Source: Apostichopus japonicus (lineage: Eukaryota > Echinodermata > Holothuroidea > Aspidochirotida > Stichopodidae). From it: a DNA stretch of 64,000 nucleotides. How positions within the stretch are numbered: the first letter of the stretch is position 1; each line of letters starts with the position of its first letter. Of this stretch, positions 1 through 26,893 are shown in pieces. The stretch spans positions 14,635,178-14,699,177 of the forward strand of contig NC_092579.1 of NCBI RefSeq assembly GCF_037975245.1, read 5' to 3'. The notes beneath the pieces are model-generated. The model did not search any database. It was not told where the DNA came from and saw only the letters and a program-made list of their open reading frames with translations. A program made the translations under genes and the position numbers.

Positions 1-2640
1 CTATGAATATGTATGGCCAAAATAACAGATTAATCTATCAATATCTGTGGCTTAGAATACTCACATAGTTATACTTACTCATGAATATCTGTGGATTACA
101 CCACTTTACATTATGGCTTTATATATGAATATATGTGACTTAGAATACCTACGAATCATATTTATCTATGAATATGTATGGTCTCAATAACAGATTAATC
201 TATCAATATCTGTGACTCAGAATACTAAAATAGTTATATTTACTTATGAATATCTGTGGCTTACACCACTTTACATTATGGATTTATCTATGGATATCTG
301 TGACTTAGAATACCTACGAATCATATTTATCTATAAATATGTATGGCATAAATAACATATTAATCTATCAATATCTGTGGCTTAGAATACTAAAATAGTT
401 ATATTTACTTTTGGATATCTGTGGCATACATCACTTTACATTATGGATTTATCTATGAATATCTGTGACTTAGAATACATACGAATCATATTTATCTATG
501 AATATGTATGGCCTTAATAACAGATTAATCTATCAATATCTGTGGCTTAGAATACTAACATAGTTATACTTAGTTATGAATATCTTTGGCTTAGAATACT
601 AACATAGTTATACTTACTTATGAATATATGTGGCTTACATCACTTTATATTATGGATTTATCTATGAATATCTGTGACTTAGAATACCTACGAATCATAT
701 TTATCTATGAATATGTATGGCCTTAATAACAGATTAATCTATCAATATCTGTGGCTTAGAATACTAACATAGTTATACTTACTTATGAATATCTGTGGCT
801 TAGAAATACTAACATAGTAATACTTACTTATGAATATCTGTGGCTTACACCACTTTACATTATGGATTTATCTATGAATATCTGTGACTTAGATTACATA
901 CGAATCATATTTATTTATGAATATGTATGGCCTCAAAAACAGATTAATCTATCAATATCTGTGGCATAGAATACTACGTAGGTGTTCTTACTTATGAATG
1001 CATGTGGATTAGAAATACTAACATAGTTATACTTACTTATGAATATCTGTGGCTTACACCACTTTTAATTATGGATTTATCTACGAATATCTGTGACTTA
1101 GATTACATACAAATCATATTTATCTATGAATATGTATGGACTCAATAACAGATTAATATATCAATATCTGTGGCTTAGAATACTACGTAGTCGTTCTTAT
1201 GAATACCTGAAGCTTAGAAATACTAACACAGTTATACTTATGAATATCTGTGGTTTACACCACTTTACATTATGGATTTATCTATGAATATCTGTGAGTT
1301 AGAATACATACGAATCATATTTATCTATGAATATGTATGGCCAAAATAACAGATTAATCTATCAATATCTGTGACTTAGAATACTCACATAGTTATACTT
1401 ACTCATGAATATCTGTTGATTACACCACTTTACATTATGGATTTATCTATGAATATCTGTGAGTTAGAATACATACGAATCATATTTATCTATGAATATG
1501 TATGGCCAAAATAACAGATTAATCTATCAATATCTGTGACTTAGAATACTCACATAGTTATACTTACTCATGAATATCTGTTGATTACACCACTTTACAT
1601 TATGGATTTATCTATGAATATCTGTGACTTAGAATACATACGAATCATATTTATCTATGAATATGTATGGCCTCAATAACAGATTAATCTATCAATATCT
1701 GTGGCTTAGAATACTAACATAGTTATACTTACTTATGAATATATGTGGCTAACACCACTTTACATTATGGATTTATCTATGAATATATGTGACTTAGATT
1801 ACATACGAATCATATTTATTTATGAATATGTATGGCCTCAAAAACAGATTAATCTATCAATATCTGTGGCTTAGAATACTAACGTAGTTGTTCATACTGA
1901 TGAATATCTGTGGCTTAGATTTCTAACATAGTTATACTTACTTATGAATATCTGTGGCTTACACCACTTAACATTATGGATTTAATCTTTGAATATATGT
2001 GACTTAGAATGGATACGAATCATATTTATCTATAAATATGTATGGCATAAATAACAATCTATCAATATCTGTGGCTTAGAATACTAAAATCTGGGGCTCA
2101 GTATATAAACATAGTTATACTTACTTATGAACATCTGTGGCTTACACACTTTACATTATGGATTCATCTATAAATATCTGTGACTTAGAATACATACGAA
2201 TCACATTTATCTATGAATATGTATGGCCTAAAGAAAAGGTTAATCTATCAATATGTGTGGCTCAGAATACTGACATAGTTATACTTATGAATATCTGTGG
2301 CTTACACCACTTTACATTATGGATTAATCTATGAATATCTGTGACTTTGAATACATACGAATCATACTTGTCTATTAATATGTATGGCCTAAATAACAGA
2401 TTAATCTATCAATATCCGTGACTTAGAATACTTACGAATATGATTAATAAATGAATATTTGTGGCTTACACCACTTTGCATTATGGATCTATCTATGAAT
2501 ACCTGTGGCTTAGAATATATTTGAATCGTATTTGTCTATGAATATGTGTGGCTTACAAGACTTACATTGCTAATTTACTTATCTGTGGCTTACATCACAT
2601 ACTTAATGAATTCATTCATGAATATTTATTGCCTACATAG
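1..2640. repeat. AT-rich satellite, subfamily A, with higher-order structure
   Basis: The region is built from 34-44 bp monomers that each start near 'tatgaatatctgtgg'. Four monomer types follow in fixed order: one ending in 'catagttatacttact', one with 'ttacaccactttacattatg', one with 'tacgaatcatatttatc', and a shorter one with 'aacagattaatctatc'. The last marker recurs at about 27, 191, 731, 941, 1148, 1351, 1517, 1681 and 1845. Intervals are about 164 bp, or about 203-210 bp where one extra monomer is inserted. No coding potential is evident; the frame at 2137-2334 is a satellite frame. The array runs off the left edge of the window, so its true length is unknown. Confidence 0.93.
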
Positions 2641-3985
2641 TAGATTAATCTATTAAATATATGTTGCTTACAACTATTACCTAGCTAACTTATGAATATC
2701 TATTGCTTACTTAACTTACATATAGCATATGTATCTATGATTATATGTTGCCTACAACACTAACATAACAGCTATATCTATGAATATCTGTGGCCTACAA
2801 CATTAACATAATAGATGTATCTAAAAAGTCTGTGGCCTACAACACTTACATAACAGATGTATCTATGAATATCTGTGGCCTACAACACTAGCATAACAGC
2901 TATATCTATGAATATCTGTGGCCTACAACACTAACATAACAGCTATATCTATGAATACCTTTGGCCTACAACACTTACATAACAGCTATATCTATGAATA
3001 TCTGTGGCCTACAACACTAAAATAACATATGTATCTATGAATATCTGTGGCCTACAACACTAACATAACAGATGTCTCTATGAATATCTGTGGCCTACAA
3101 CACTAACATAACATATATCTATGAATATCTGTGGCCTACAACACTAACATAACATATGTATCTATGAATATCCGTGGCCTACAACACTAACATAACATAT
3201 CAATGAATATCTGTGGCCTACAGCACTAACATAACATATGTATTTGAAACTATATGTGGCCTAAAACACTTACATAACAAATATATCTATGAATATTTGT
3301 GGCCTGCAACACTAACATAACATATATGTATGAATATATGTGGCCTTCAACACTAACATAACATATGTATCTAAAAATATATGTGGCCTACACTTACATA
3401 ACAGATGTATCTATGAATATCTGTGGCCTACAACACTAACATAACATATATTTCTATGAATATCTGTGGCCTATAACACTTACATAACATATGTACCTAA
3501 AACTATATGTGGCCTACAACACTTACATAACATACATGTATTTATGAATATTTGTGGCCTACAACACTAACATAACATACATGTATGAATATCTGTGGCC
3601 TTCAACACTAACATAACATATGTATCTAAAAGTATATGTGGCCTACAACACTTACATAACAGATGTATCTATGAATATCTGTGGCCTACAACTCTAACAT
3701 AACATATATTTCTATGAATATCTGCGGCCTACAACACTAACATAACATATGTACCTAAAAATATATGTGGCCTACAACACTTACATAACAGATGTATCTA
3801 TGAATATATGTGGCCTACAACACTAACATAACAGATGTCTCTATGAATATCTGTGGCCTACAACACTAACATAACATATGTATTTGAAACTATATGTGGC
3901 CTACAACACTTACATCACAGATGTATCTATGAATATCTGTGGCCTACAACATTAACATAATAGATATCTATGCATATATATTCTA
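2641..3985. repeat. AT-rich satellite, subfamily B, ~41 bp monomers
   Basis: This continues subfamily A with a different monomer, roughly 'tctatgaatatctgtggcc' followed by 'tacaacactaacataacat', repeated about thirty times at ~41 bp without the four-part order. A variant with 'ctaaaaatatatgtggcc' is interspersed. Monomers at 2460-2760 are intermediate in sequence, which suggests both subfamilies come from one ancestor. The array decays at about 3970-4020. Confidence 0.92.
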
Positions 3986-4126
3986 CAACAATAGAACATT
4001 AATAAGCCAACATTTTTTACATAAATACAAAGAACTTGTGACAAGCGTAAAATGTAAAATGTGATAATGAGTTAACTTACTGTATATTGACATAGTAAAT
4101 TGAACTTGACACCGTTTTATTTTCAG

Positions 4127-4379
4127 AATCCGATGTTGCTAGTGTAACCGGTTCCAGAATGCCTCGGTATTGTCTCTCTTTGGCGATACCGTCAATACCG
4201 CATCGAGAATGGAATCGACATCGGCAGGTATGGAACTGCCGTTCGGTAGTGCGTTTGTACATATAAATACACTGACTGTATTATCCCTTTCGTGGGCTTC
4301 CGTTCGCAAATATTTTGCATTTGATGCACACGTGCATAAGTTATATCTAAGCCATACTTTTTCGGGAAGGGTAAGATAA
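4127..4379 (+). pseudogene. Decayed guanylate cyclase catalytic-domain exon
   Basis: After a good acceptor ('ttttattttcag' ending at 4126) the sequence reads DVASVTGSRMPRYC. Two extra bases (within 'tctctc' at 4173-4178) then shift the frame to LFGDTVNTASRMEST. Together these match the class III nucleotide cyclase motif around MPRYCLFGDTVNTASRMES found in receptor guanylate cyclases. A GT follows at 4228-4229, but the shifted frame also stays open to 4379 with cyclase-like LPF and HIN residues. In the first frame TCT is followed by out-of-frame sequence, and the second frame is stopped upstream (TAG at 4140-4142). No other cyclase exons were seen nearby. This is most likely a broken gene fragment next to satellite DNA. 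A recent sequencing or assembly error of two bases is the alternative. Confidence 0.72.
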
Positions 4380-4630
4380 CGTGTGGTGGAAGTTATGTCT
4401 GTGGTTGAAAAGGTAAAACCAAACATTTCTTTGAGATATTTCCTATAGCGAGGCACGGAGTGGATAATAGGGTGAAACGCTTGTACTCAAGCGACATACT
4501 TTCATGAAAGCAACATTATGCAACATTTCGCTGAATAATAGGTATTTTAATGAATTAGATATTTCAAAACGAACTTTATTTACTGAACTTAAAATGTAAT
4601 GTCTTGCCATAGTAGCGCCTTTAGGCACAT

Positions 4631-5560
4631 AATAATGTTCCCCGAAACAAATTCTTTACAAACGTGCCCTTGCAGTAAAAAAAAAACAATTTGAAAAGTG
4701 GTGTACAGCAAAACCCTAAATTTGTTCTTTTCGCCATTAGCGATGAAGATACAAGTGAGCTACGATGCAAAGGAAATAATGAATACTTTCGTGACGGTCT
4801 TCAAATTTAAAGAACGTGGAGAGATTAAAATCAAAGTGTAGATGCATCCGCTAAATATTTGTTCTCTTTTAAAGGAGAACGAAATGTCAGATGTCTTACA
4901 ATCGCTGGTTAAGTTGATCCACTTATCCGCGAGATAAGTTAATAATGTTCCCAAAACAAATTCTTTACAAACGTGCCCTTGCAGTAAAACAACAAATTTG
5001 AAAAGTGGTGTACAGCAAAACCCGAAATTTGTTCTTTTCGCCATTAGCGATGAAGATACAAGTGAGCTACGATGCAAAGGAAATAATGAATACTTTCGTG
5101 ACGGTCTTCAAATTTAAAGAACGTGGAGAGATTAAAATCAAAGTGTAGATGCATCCGCTAAATATTTGTTCTCTTTTAAAGGAGAACGAAATGTCAGATG
5201 TCTTACAATCGCTGGTTAAGTTGATCCACTTATCCGCGAGATAAGTTAATAATGTTCCCAAAACAAATTCTTTACAAACGTGCCCTTGCAGTAAAACAAC
5301 AAATTTGAAAAGTGGTGTACAGCAAAACCCGAAATTTGTTCTATTTGCCATTATGATGAATGTACAAGTGAGCTAGGATGCAAAGGAAATATTGAATACT
5401 TTCGTGACGGTCTTCTAATTTAAAGAACGTGAAGAGATTAAAATGAAAGTGTAGATGCATCCGCTAAATATTTTTCTTCCCTTTAAAAGGAGAACGAAAT
5501 GTCAGATGTCTTACAATCGCTGGTTTAAGTTGATTCACTTATCTGCGAGATGAGTTATGG
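4631..5560. repeat. Three tandem copies of a ~308 bp unit
   Basis: Copies start at about 4631, 4941 and 5248 (spacings 310 and 307), each opening with 'aataatgttccc' and 'caaattctttacaaacgtgc'. Copies 1 and 2 are almost identical. The third has diverged after about 5340 (small indels, 'ttcttccctttaaaa') and fades near 5560. Minus-strand frames at 4760-5077 and 5067-5351 are the same frame read from two copies. They resemble no family I know, so I do not call a gene. Confidence 0.92.
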
Positions 5561-6063
5561 GGATTTGTAATGGGAATAGAATTAAGTAAATTAAGTGATT
5601 AAATTTGTTTAAGTTCACATTTGTAATTAGTTAGATACTTAAAAATTTGTTTAAAAAATTGTGTAAGAGTTTTAAGCACACTTTTTTATCGATAGAACAG
5701 TATGGTTTATATTGCCCATACGTAGTTTGTTGAATTACAGATAATGATGTATAATTACGTTGGCATTTGTAATACATTAAGCTTTGTTTCGTATCCGTTG
5801 AATAAATTATTTAAATGGGTCTCAAATGCGGTCTCAATGTACGTAATTAAATTGTTTGGGTGCAACTTCTTCCAGTGTTAGTAAGACGATCTGGAACATT
5901 TAGTACAGTAAAAGTGTACTCACGGTTTTTCTTCTTCATCTGTTCCCTTCCTTCCCCTCGGTCCCTTTACTGTCCCCAGTTACTTACCATGGACCAGCGA
6001 AGTAAAAGACCATTCAATCACCACGATCGACGTTACGAATTCAACCACTCCGAGAACGCAAGA
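5561..6063. other. No supported gene
   Basis: AT-rich sequence. A short plus-strand frame at 5860-6078, with an internal ATG (5990) reading MDQRSKRPFNHHDRRYEF, runs directly into the 21 bp repeat. I see no family match, splice support or neighbouring exon. Confidence 0.5.
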
Positions 6064-6390
6064 AAATCTTGTATTTAGTTCCAAAAATCCTGAATTAGTT
6101 CCAAAATCCTGAGTTTAGTTCCGAAAATCCTGCATTTAGTTCCGAAAATCCTGAATTTAGTTCCGAAAATCCTGAATTTAGTTCCGAAAATCCTGAATGT
6201 AGTTCCGAAAATCCTGAATGTAGTTCCAAAAATCCTGAATTTAGTTAAGAAAATCCTGAATTTAGTTAAGAAAATCCTGAATTTAGTTAAGAAAATCCTG
6301 AATTTAGTTCCGAAAATCCTGTTTTTAATTCCTTTACGAATCCAATCAGCCTTCGAGAACGCAAGAAAATCCTGTTTTTAGTTCCGAATT
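6064..6390. repeat. 21 bp minisatellite
   Basis: The core unit is 'cgaaaatcctgaatttagtt', repeated about fourteen times, with variants 'ccaaaaatcctg' and 'aagaaaatcctg'. The three 'aagaaaatcctg' units are adjacent (about 6245-6300), which suggests local homogenisation. A flanking phrase 'gagaacgcaagaaaatc' occurs at both edges (about 6052 and 6356), so the array probably expanded inside one unique sequence. Confidence 0.9.
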
Positions 6391-7132
6391 ACGATAATGT
6401 GGGTATCGAAAATAAGTTTTCAGTTCGAGACCAATTGTTATGTTACAATGACAAATTTCATTACGAATATATTGTTGTCAACATATTTGATATATATGAA
6501 ACCATAATATTGCCGAAATCTCCGGTATGTCGAACTTTAGTATAATGCGCTCCATATTGTTACACGAGTTAGAATGGTTCGCATTGACTTATACAAGACT
6601 ATATTCTCCAACAGCATGTTCATGTGGAATAAACGCGAGTTTTTTTCCGGTTATATTATCTGTCAATGATAAGATATATAATATTGTTCTACTGGAAACC
6701 GCGGTAAGAAACATTTGTCCATAAATATTATTGGTACTAACATAAAGATAATTCAGTACCAACACTGTGGAGAAGATAAACCATTCCGAAGTGTGCAAAT
6801 GAAGTTACTATTTAAGAAAAGTAACCCAAAAATAGAGCCTGTGTAACAAACAACTTGTTCCACACTCAACCCTATAGTCCCAAGTGGTGAAGTTAACGTA
6901 CATTGTACAAAGAGAGGCCTGCACGTGTAGGCCTATACAGTGCATCAATAGATCAGATAAACCAGTCTTTTATCTTTTCCGTATGGGAGTATAGCTGTTA
7001 ATTTAAATAACAATATAGCAGTTAAATTCCTGCATACTTTGATGAATAGCTGATGAACGCTGATGAATAGCTGATAAACGCACAAGCTGGTAAATACATT
7101 TGTGATTATCTGAATTAAGGAGGTATACTTAC
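6391..7132. other. No supported gene
   Basis: AT-rich intergenic sequence. The overlapping open frames at 6527-6724 and 6589-6798 show no recognisable domain and no credible splice pattern. A short direct repeat ('gatgaatagctgatgaacgc') lies at about 7039-7080. Confidence 0.45.
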
Positions 7133-7170
7133 CTCTGTCTGACATAGCCTTGATGCGCTTAATCCGACCA
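7133..7170 (-). CDS. Candidate orphan exon (38 bp), gene unknown
   Basis: On the minus strand a pyrimidine-rich acceptor ('ctctttttgtttgtcag', AG at 7172-7171) precedes 38 bases that end at a strong donor ('gtaagt', 7132 onward). One frame reads GRIKRIKAMSDR. Nothing else in the left 12 kb supplies a matching coding partner, apart from a possible donor near 8278 ('gtaagc'). This may be an exon of a gene lying mostly outside the window, or a chance splice-site pair. I do not recognise the peptide. Confidence 0.25.
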
Positions 7171-7570
7171 CTGACAAACAAAAAGAGAAAATCCTTTTAT
7201 AACAGTTTCAATGAAATGCATCATGCAACAGACTGAACGAATACCAAAGTTCCGCCTTCAAGGAAAAGAGGACAAACGAACAAAAACATGATGATTTAGT
7301 TTTATATTGGTAATATTGTATTTACAAGAATTAATTGTGAGCGGTAAACAAACTAACATTCCCATACCATTTTGAATATCCTCATAAAATCATCTCGTAT
7401 CATAACGATCAAGTTATATATTCGGAAATTCTTGCACAGATTTGAATAGATTAGTCTTACATACAAACATTTGATCAGAATTTCTTTAGTTGGATTTGCC
7501 TCTGACGTCAGGACAGATAACGGCGAGTTTATAGTAAAGATATTAGTTATGGTAAAATTTATGGTAAAGA

Positions 7571-7925
7571 GTGGTTAAGGCAGTGGACTTGTGATCTAAG
7601 GATTACAGGTTCGAGCCCTGGCCAGATCATTACGTTGTGTCCTTGTGCAAGGCGCTTTATCTCCATTGCCTCTCTTCACCCAGGTGTATAAATGGGGACT
7701 TGCGAGGTAACTTGTAAATATAGTTGTGTGCGCCGGTTTGTGGCTGCAACCTATGGGAAGTCCCACGGGGGACACGTGGTTGTGGTGCACTGTGGTGCCC
7801 CAGGAGAGATTGATTGAATTTTGCACACTTTGGTGTGTAGGTGTGACAAGTTACCAATGACCAGGGTTAAGTTGTAAAGTCGTGTGAGAAGGCCTTGGCC
7901 CTGAACAAGACTGTAAACCTAAAAT
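7571..7925 (+). mobile_element. tRNA-derived SINE
   Basis: The head is tRNA-like: an A-box-like 'gtggttaaggcagtgg' at 7571-7586 and a B box 'ggttcgagccc' at 7608-7618, the pair that forms an internal RNA polymerase III promoter. The body contains 'cttgtgcaaggcgctttat' and 'ctcttcacccaggtgtata', a module seen in many marine invertebrate tRNA-SINEs. It ends near 'gtcgtgtgagaaggccttgg'. Open frames across it (7596-7826, 7657-7857 minus) are by-products. Exact ends and target duplication were not resolved. Confidence 0.8.
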
Positions 7926-24040
<16,115 letters not shown>

Positions 24041-25453
24041 TTTTGTTAAAGTTCAGGACAGAGCAGTGTATGACGATAAAGTATAAAGGAAGTCTTCCTA
24101 TTTCTCTCTTCTCGTTTTCCTTTCAAAATATCAAGTGAAGTATGAATACCTATAATTTTACTGTGTAAAGTAAATGAAGAGACAACACTGCTACTGCCAA
24201 GCACGAGTTCACTCAGCATTGGTAATGTGATCATATTTTATGCTAATCTATCACAACTTTTGTTAACTTTCAAAGTCAACCTTTGAGCTGATGCCATTAG
24301 ATAGATAATTTCATATAACTTCAGTTCCAATTATCGTGTTACTAATACAATTAAGTTTTTTGAGTCAATATTTCCATTTGAATCACCATAATTAGTTCTT
24401 TATCAGATAGGGGCAAAGTACCTTTGATAAAGGGTGTATACAGTGGCATCTAATAGAACTAATCATAAAGAGGTGAACATAAGAAGTTGCGTGTACTTTT
24501 AGGGTATGGGTCTGTTATCTTTATGAACACTTACTATTGTTTCAACACTAGCGTGGTACTACTAGATTAGTTGACACTTTCCACACTACCTACACACCCA
24601 TATATACTGTAGGCCTATACTTGAACTTTAAACACATATATACACTATTTCTAATTCCCAAACAAATGTGTGGATTTTATCACGTGATAGCCAAACACAA
24701 TGTCATGTTATGCCATCCCTCTACAGTCATTTTGTACGAATAAATGACAGTGGTTTTGTTGGTGTCCCATCCACTCTTTGATTGTTTATTTTCTGTTGCT
24801 TTTGTTTTCTCTTCTGTCAAGTTTATCTTAATTTGGTTAGTATTTCTTTCTTTACTTTGGAATACCTGAAATTAATCAAAATAACAAAATAATAAATACA
24901 CGATTTATAACATACCCTGTGCAGGCATGAACTGGTCCAGTAGAGCTTTTCACTCGAATAACTTGTGAATTTGACGTTATTTACGTTAAAAACAATAACA
25001 GCATATGTTATTTTTCGCTAAAAACAGCACAAATGACGCAATTAAGACTAGTGATAACACCTTGGTCACCTATGATAGCGATGTTATTTAAAAACACACA
25101 CCTATTAAACTATTAGTAGTACAATTCTGCTATGGGAGTATTCAAGGCCTAAACTAACACCTTTAATAATTCACTTATAGGCCTACTAGTACACATACAA
25201 CCACCTTTAAGTGTATAAGTGGTGATTTGCCATCATATACACTAGCAACAAGCAGGCTTGCGTCTATCATACAACAACCAGGCTTGTACATGTGTATATG
25301 TATATAGTAATTACCCAGTCGTGCTCGATGTGTACAGCGAGAAACAAGAAATCTCATTTTGATTCTCTGCTTTACACACCGTTCTTATGTTTGTTGGTGT
25401 TGGTTTGATTTGACCAACACCATTGACCAATTTGACCAACACCAAGATTGACC

Positions 25454-25476
25454 AACACCAACACCGTGTTGGTGTT
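25454..25476. repeat. Perfect palindrome with 1-nt centre in a local repeat cluster
   Basis: 'aacaccaacac', one C, then 'gtgttggtgtt'. Around it, 'ttgaccaacacca'-like direct repeats and their inverse ('ttggtgttggttt') fill about 25383-25500. Confidence 0.85.
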
Positions 25477-25906
25477 TGGTTGGTTAAATGTGATTTGATT
25501 GATTTAACGTTTTTGTTCTGATTGAGTTTTTTTTTTGGCTTGTTTTTTTGTTTTCTAATCGTACTAGTGGATGTTTTACTGAGCAGCCCATAAAACGGGA
25601 TAACCTGATGGCAAAGCAATGTCAAACTAATTTTGAAGAGAAAAATATGCCACATTGCAAGTTGAAAACTACAAATAACTCCATGAAGTTGGATCACAGT
25701 ACAAGACGTATTTAATGTCATCTGTGCCGAAATGATCTCCAAAAGCTTTCCTTGGGTCATATAATAATATCATGCTCAGCCCCATGATAAACTTTTAAAT
25801 TTAACTTTACATTTCTCATGTGAAACTTTTCATTGTCTTACTTTAAAAGCATGTAATCCAAAGTCTTTCTGTAAGTTTTAAAGTTTTACATAAATGTTCA
25901 CCTCAC

Positions 25907-25907
25907 G

Positions 25908-25939
<32 letters not shown>

Positions 25940-25940
25940 G
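25907..25940. repeat. (TA)n(GA)n microsatellite
   Basis: A short TA run followed by a run of GA dinucleotides. Confidence 0.9.
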
Positions 25941-26767
25941 CGGAGAAAGGAAGACAAAAAAATAGATATACGCCCGATGAGACTGCAAATTCAAGGAAAA
26001 CAAAATGGAGTTAATTAAACTGGGAACACTCAGCCCATAGATGACTGTTTTATCGATCCCAAGGTACAAATCTATCCAACCTGTTTTACTAAGGGAGAAG
26101 ATATTAATTAGTCCACATCTCAGTCGAGGGGGATACTGCATGGATGAGATCAAACTTGGTAGATTTTTCATTTGTCAAAGAATCTTACTAATCGTGTAAA
26201 TTGAAAGGATTTTTGAGCCTCTTTCATTAGTAGATCATTCTTCCCTTTTTATCTTTCTCCCTCTTCCTCTCGTTCTAACTTCCCTCTCTTTTTTTAACCT
26301 TTTTCTTGCGATATTAATCAAGCTATTGACCGTCAGCACTGGTTTCTGCTAAGTGGTTCATTACCCTATAGTCTATATTGCTATACGAGATGGTTTATCC
26401 TCGCACGGAAATTTAGAAAGATCTATGAGTTTTCAGACCGCATTTCATCACCTAATTCTCGTCATATCTTGTCATATTAGTATTAAACTTGAGAAGTGCG
26501 ATTAAAAGATCCATAAATCGCCATACTGTAAATAAAACTTGGAGCAAATGGGGTTTTTTTTTGGGGGGGGGGGGATTGCTCTATACCAATTTTCGAAACT
26601 GGACCAAGATTAATGTTTCAAAGTAGTCTAGAGAAAATTCGGAGATGCATAGGCCTTTATCCTGTTATATGGACGCTTATACATGACAACCATACGTCCT
26701 ATGTCGCTGTGTCCCTACCTCAAGCATTAACCTACAGAAACAGGACTAAAGACTAGTCATGGCCGAC

Positions 26768-26893
26768 GGTCACGTTTTGCGTACATGCGGTCACGTTTTG
26801 CGTACATGCGGTCACGTTTTGCGTACATGCGGTCACGTTTTGCGTACATTTGGTCACGTTTTGCGTACATGCGGTCACGTTTTGCGTACATGC
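26768..26893. repeat. 21 bp minisatellite, six copies
   Basis: Six head-to-tail units of 'ggtcacgttttgcgtacatgc', identical except for one unit with 'catttg' in place of 'catgcg'. The unit is CpG-rich against an AT-rich background. Confidence 0.95.

Noticed and set aside
2641-3985. CRISPR-like regular spacing of similar words
   Set aside because: No unique spacers separate identical repeats. It is a continuous satellite in eukaryotic DNA.
4760-5351. Repeated 94-105 codon minus frames
   Set aside because: They are the same frame read from two copies of the ~308 bp unit, with no family resemblance.
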